Below, in pieces: positions 61,201-64,000 of a stretch of DNA of 64,000 nt. Position 1 is the first letter of the stretch. Every line of letters starts with the position of its first letter. Location: the NCBI GenBank assembly GCA_014529385.2, contig CM043950.1, forward strand, positions 80,740,343-80,804,342. The letters run 5' to 3'. The translations under genes were made by a program, and so were the position numbers. Under the pieces are notes generated by a model, which did no database searches, was not told the origin of the DNA, and saw nothing but the letters and a program-made list of their open reading frames with translations. Origin of the DNA: Adiantum capillus-veneris. Taxonomy: Eukaryota > Streptophyta > Polypodiopsida > Polypodiales > Pteridaceae.

Positions 61201-61720
61201 AAGACTATCTATAGCACTAAGCGTGAGAGACTCATTAGCTAGAGTCTCTTGTAGAAGTATTTCTAATTGAATTCCATTTTCTTAAGTCTTGACATGATAA
61301 GCGCTCTTGACTCTGAAGCCTCATGACCTAGAGAGTTAATATTCAAGGCTCATGAGCACTCTAGTAGGCTCTTGACTCTTGAGCCTCATGACCCATAGAT
61401 TCAAGACTCATGAGAACTCTAGTAGCAATCTTTATAGCTTCAAATCATTTGCAAAAGTCTCTTATATCTCATTAAGGATTGAACATAGGTTCAAGCCTCA
61501 TGAGTTAGAGACTCTAGCCAAACTCTTTCTAATTGATAGCAATCTTTATAAGTCTCTAGCTCATTAGTTTGGGCCTCATGACTTGGAGACTCAATTTCAA
61601 TCCTCATGAGTGCTCTAGTACTATGCTTTCTAGATAGAAACATTATCAAAAGTCTCTACCTCACCATGCTAATATTGATGTGATCATCCTTACCTAGAGA
61701 CTCATGAATCTATCTCCAAA
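58270..61720. repeat. Large degenerate tandem array, period near 325 bp
   Basis: The anchor GAGACAAAGACACTTG-AATACTCTTTCTAG recurs near 58449, 58652, 58972, 59205, 59528, 59861, 60186 and 60507. Most steps are 320-333 bp; two are shorter (203 and 233). Within each unit, words such as GAGCCTCATGAC, ACTCAATTTTCAAGCCTC, GAGCTCTTTCTACCTAGAAAC and GGAAGAGTTTGTAT recur. The array fades after 60800 but GCCTCATGACC words continue to about 61620. No stable open frame runs through it. It is satellite- or minisatellite-like and not assignable to a known family by eye. Confidence 0.9.
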
Positions 61721-62696
61721 TTACTTGGTAATTTTTGCTTCATCTTGGTCTGTGGGTTGACAATTTTAATATCTGATGATATGGTGAAGTTAAAAAATGT
61801 TTTCTATGTGCTGAACAGTTTGATATTTGATACTATTTAAAGTTACATTTTTCATGTCTCCTCCAAAGTTTTGATATCTCTCTTTGAAGGGACTCAATTT
61901 TTGTTTTGAGGACCACTAATCACTAGCATTTGGAGGAGATTTTTTGAAATCACAATATGTGAAACATGCTAGAATCAGGTATTTGTCTGGGAAATCAAGG
62001 TGATGCTAGAATACCAAACATATTATTTGAAATTGAAAATTCAAGAAAGCAAAAAAAATAGAAATAACTTCACACTAGGGCTACATATGTATTGGGTTAG
62101 CCCCTTGATTATGAATTGCCTATATAACTCAGGCTACTTGTTAATATCTTTTTGTTCTTCATTTGTTATCTTGGTGTTTCTAAACACCATTTTCATTTGA
62201 GATCCCCTTAACATGAAAATTGCTTTTAGTAGTGCTTGTAAACAAGTCCAGTTTTATTTCTCATTTGTTATTGGAGTTTCTTAATACTGTAGTCTTTGAT
62301 GGTTATTTTGACTCCATTGCCCTCTCTTTAAAATGTTTTGAATTTGCAAACAATATATTGATTTGAGTGCTGCATTTTTTTATGGAAGTGCTATTCCTTA
62401 AAGCATTGTTCTTACATATCAACAATGGTAAAGTCATAGTTTCAATTTTGTCATTGAATATACACAAAGAAATCTAGCTATGTGTTGAGGCTACAGAAAT
62501 ATGTTAACTAGAAATTTATGATACCAACCTCTAGTCACATATAATAGCCTCATGCCCACATGCTAGTTTAGGTGAGGCACGTAACGATTGAACTTAAGTT
62601 CAATCCTCATCTTAGTATCATACAATGCAACAAGAAGTGATTCTTGAGCTTATGTTGGAGCCTCGCATCCTTGTGCTAGTGCCTTGAACTACGTTT
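61721..62696. other. Unassigned interval
   Basis: AT-rich DNA, with weak echoes of the array vocabulary (GAGCCTC, CTTGAACT) near its right end. I see no gene. Confidence 0.35.
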
Positions 62697-62957
62697 GAGT
62701 ATGTCCACTTGCTAGTTTAGGCAAGGCATCTGAGGTGCAAACTTAACTTCAGTTCTCTTCTTAATATCCCACACAACCAAAACAAGTAAAGCTTGAACTC
62801 AAGTTTGAATCCCATTTCTATGTCCACTTGAGTATGTCCACTTGCTAGTTTAGACAGGGCATCTGAGGTGCAAACTTAACTTCAGTTCTCTTCTTAATAT
62901 CCCACACAACCAAAACAAGTAAAGCTTGAACTCAAGTTTGAATCCCATTTCTATGTG
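62697..62957. repeat. 133-bp direct tandem duplication
   Basis: GAGTATGTCCACTTGCTAGT begins copies at 62697 and 62830. They are nearly identical through to CCCATTTCTATGT, with differences mainly at GGCAAGGC versus GACAGGGC. Such similarity implies a recent event. Confidence 0.95.
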
Positions 62958-63738
62958 CTAGTGCCTCATTTTCATATGGCACAAAGGGTCCCCACAAATA
63001 ACCAAGAGGTCAAATATAACAAAAAATACTCGAGTTTTAAGTCTCATTTAAAAAATGGGACTTGAATAATTCCCAAAATTCTTAAATATGTGTTAAATGT
63101 GGCATGGAAGAGAATCCAAAAGATCTTGTAGAGGATGCTTGTGCTTCCTTGAAGAGTACCCAGGATGACATAACCGACTGGTGAAAAGAAAGCCACTCAC
63201 TCAAAAGCTTGCAAGAAACTCTGTTGAACTTGTTCTCTCTTCTGCCCAAATTTTGTAGTGATAGCAAGATGCACATCTTATGCATGTATCGCTCTGAATA
63301 TTTATAATCAAGAAAAACTTGCTGACATAGACTGCTACCTTGAACACTGTAGGAAATTTGATGAGTACTTGAATTTTGTTTGTCCCTCGAGGAAAGTTAT
63401 TTTTGCCAAGTGGTATCCGTAGCCGGACCCAATATAGGTGCTCAAGCTATTGGCTGATAAGAAACACACTTTGGTCTTGATTTTAATGGCCTACTGGTTA
63501 AAGTTGTAGAGTCAAAGCATGATGAAGTTCCCCATGAATATGCAAGGGAAATGATAAAGTATTGTATGCAACATAGGAGGTATGCATTTTGTCTCAAAGA
63601 CATCCACCAATTTCTGATTCGGTGCCTCCAATTTTTCCATGTGTACATATGGAGCACCAGCATAAAGTAATGAAATATTAGATACAATATTCAAACCATA
63701 GCAGACAAGGATGGCATGTTTTTTTTCACAAGAGCATT
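62958..63738. other. Unassigned interval left of the FCP1-like fragment
   Basis: Two short minus-strand frames (63082-63285 and 63442-63687) have no domain I recognise. This could be intron or decayed coding DNA of the fragment to the right. Confidence 0.35.
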
Positions 63739-63957
63739 GTGGTAAGGCTGCTACATAATAAGCATGTTTTCTTCAAGAAGTTAAGTATGTGTTGGAGGGG
63801 TTTAATGAAATTTGGTCCCAACAACACTCTCATCATTGATGATAGTAAGTACAAAGTGTGCCAAAACCGTGAAGGAAGTTGGCTTATTACTTCCAAGTTA
63901 GAGGACCAAATTGTTGAGCAAAGACAATGCCCCCTTGCTTTTTCTGTGGCTGCATAA
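63739..63957 (+). pseudogene. FCP1/NLI-interacting-factor-like phosphatase fragment
   Basis: A 72-residue frame holds VFFKKLSMCWRGLMKFGPNNTLIIDDSKYK. This matches the last conserved block of plant FCP1-like (HAD superfamily) phosphatases, in which a lysine-containing strand is followed by the LLIDDS-x-YK acidic motif. The upstream catalytic DxDxT block is not visible, and the frame ends at 63957. It may be the final exon of a gene whose other exons have decayed or lie out of view, or a captured pseudogene piece. These enzymes dephosphorylate phosphoserine, classically on the RNA polymerase II tail. Confidence 0.5.
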
Positions 63958-64000
63958 TCAGAGGACCATGTAGCATATATAGCCAACAATGGGTTTGATA

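Overview
The window is nuclear DNA from a land plant with a repeat-rich genome. It holds Ty3/gypsy chromovirus and Tat-type retroelements, a Ty1/copia relic, an En/Spm (CACTA) TNP2 transposase gene with plant-type GT-AG introns, plant tRNA primer-binding sites and very long dinucleotide microsatellites. I cannot name the species. I see no intact single-copy host gene, rRNA, tRNA or CRISPR array. Two short host-like remnants are an SDR-type fragment near 30.2 kb and an FCP1/NLI-phosphatase-like fragment at 63.7-64.0 kb.

Layout. 0-9 kb: nested retroelements. A minus-strand Tat-type gypsy relic with two RNase H domains (3.63-8.17 kb) is split by a 2-kb solo-LTR-like insertion (5397-7409). It is cut again at 8167 by a plus-strand LTR with a tRNA-Asp-type primer-binding site. 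9.1-12.9 kb: non-coding, T/G-skewed and microsatellite-rich DNA. 12.96-18.95 kb: a minus-strand gypsy element with gag-pol in one frame broken by stops, two LTRs, and an inverted LTR piece where the primer-binding site should be. 19.0-22.1 kb: a minus-strand CACTA TNP2 pseudogene whose splice sites are mostly preserved. 22.4-26.3 kb: a divergent plus-strand TNPA/Transposase_24-like gene, separated from TNP2 by a 1.1-kb array of about 19 palindromes and associated with GCGGTAAT motif clusters. 26.9-34.4 kb: a minus LTR, unassigned DNA, microsatellites and a degenerate TACTGG-rich repeat.

34.4-42.5 kb: a full-length plus-strand gypsy element with clean TG/CA ends, a tRNA-iMet primer-binding site and an exact TAGGG target-site duplication, but decayed coding. 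43-45 kb: a hairpin and a Ty1/copia 3' end. 45.2-49.4 kb: two partial copies of the 34-42 kb family, head to head. 52.5-55.8 kb: a candidate 3.3-kb LTR with a primer-binding site. 56.5-62.9 kb: tandem repeats, including a roughly 3.4-kb array with a period near 325 bp.

Nothing looks able to move on its own: each polyprotein carries stops, frameshifts or deletions. The most unusual structure is the palindrome array lying between two divergent CACTA-type transposase genes. Each palindrome core begins with CACTA and ends with TAGTG around a variable central dinucleotide. Linking the array to transposase binding is inference.
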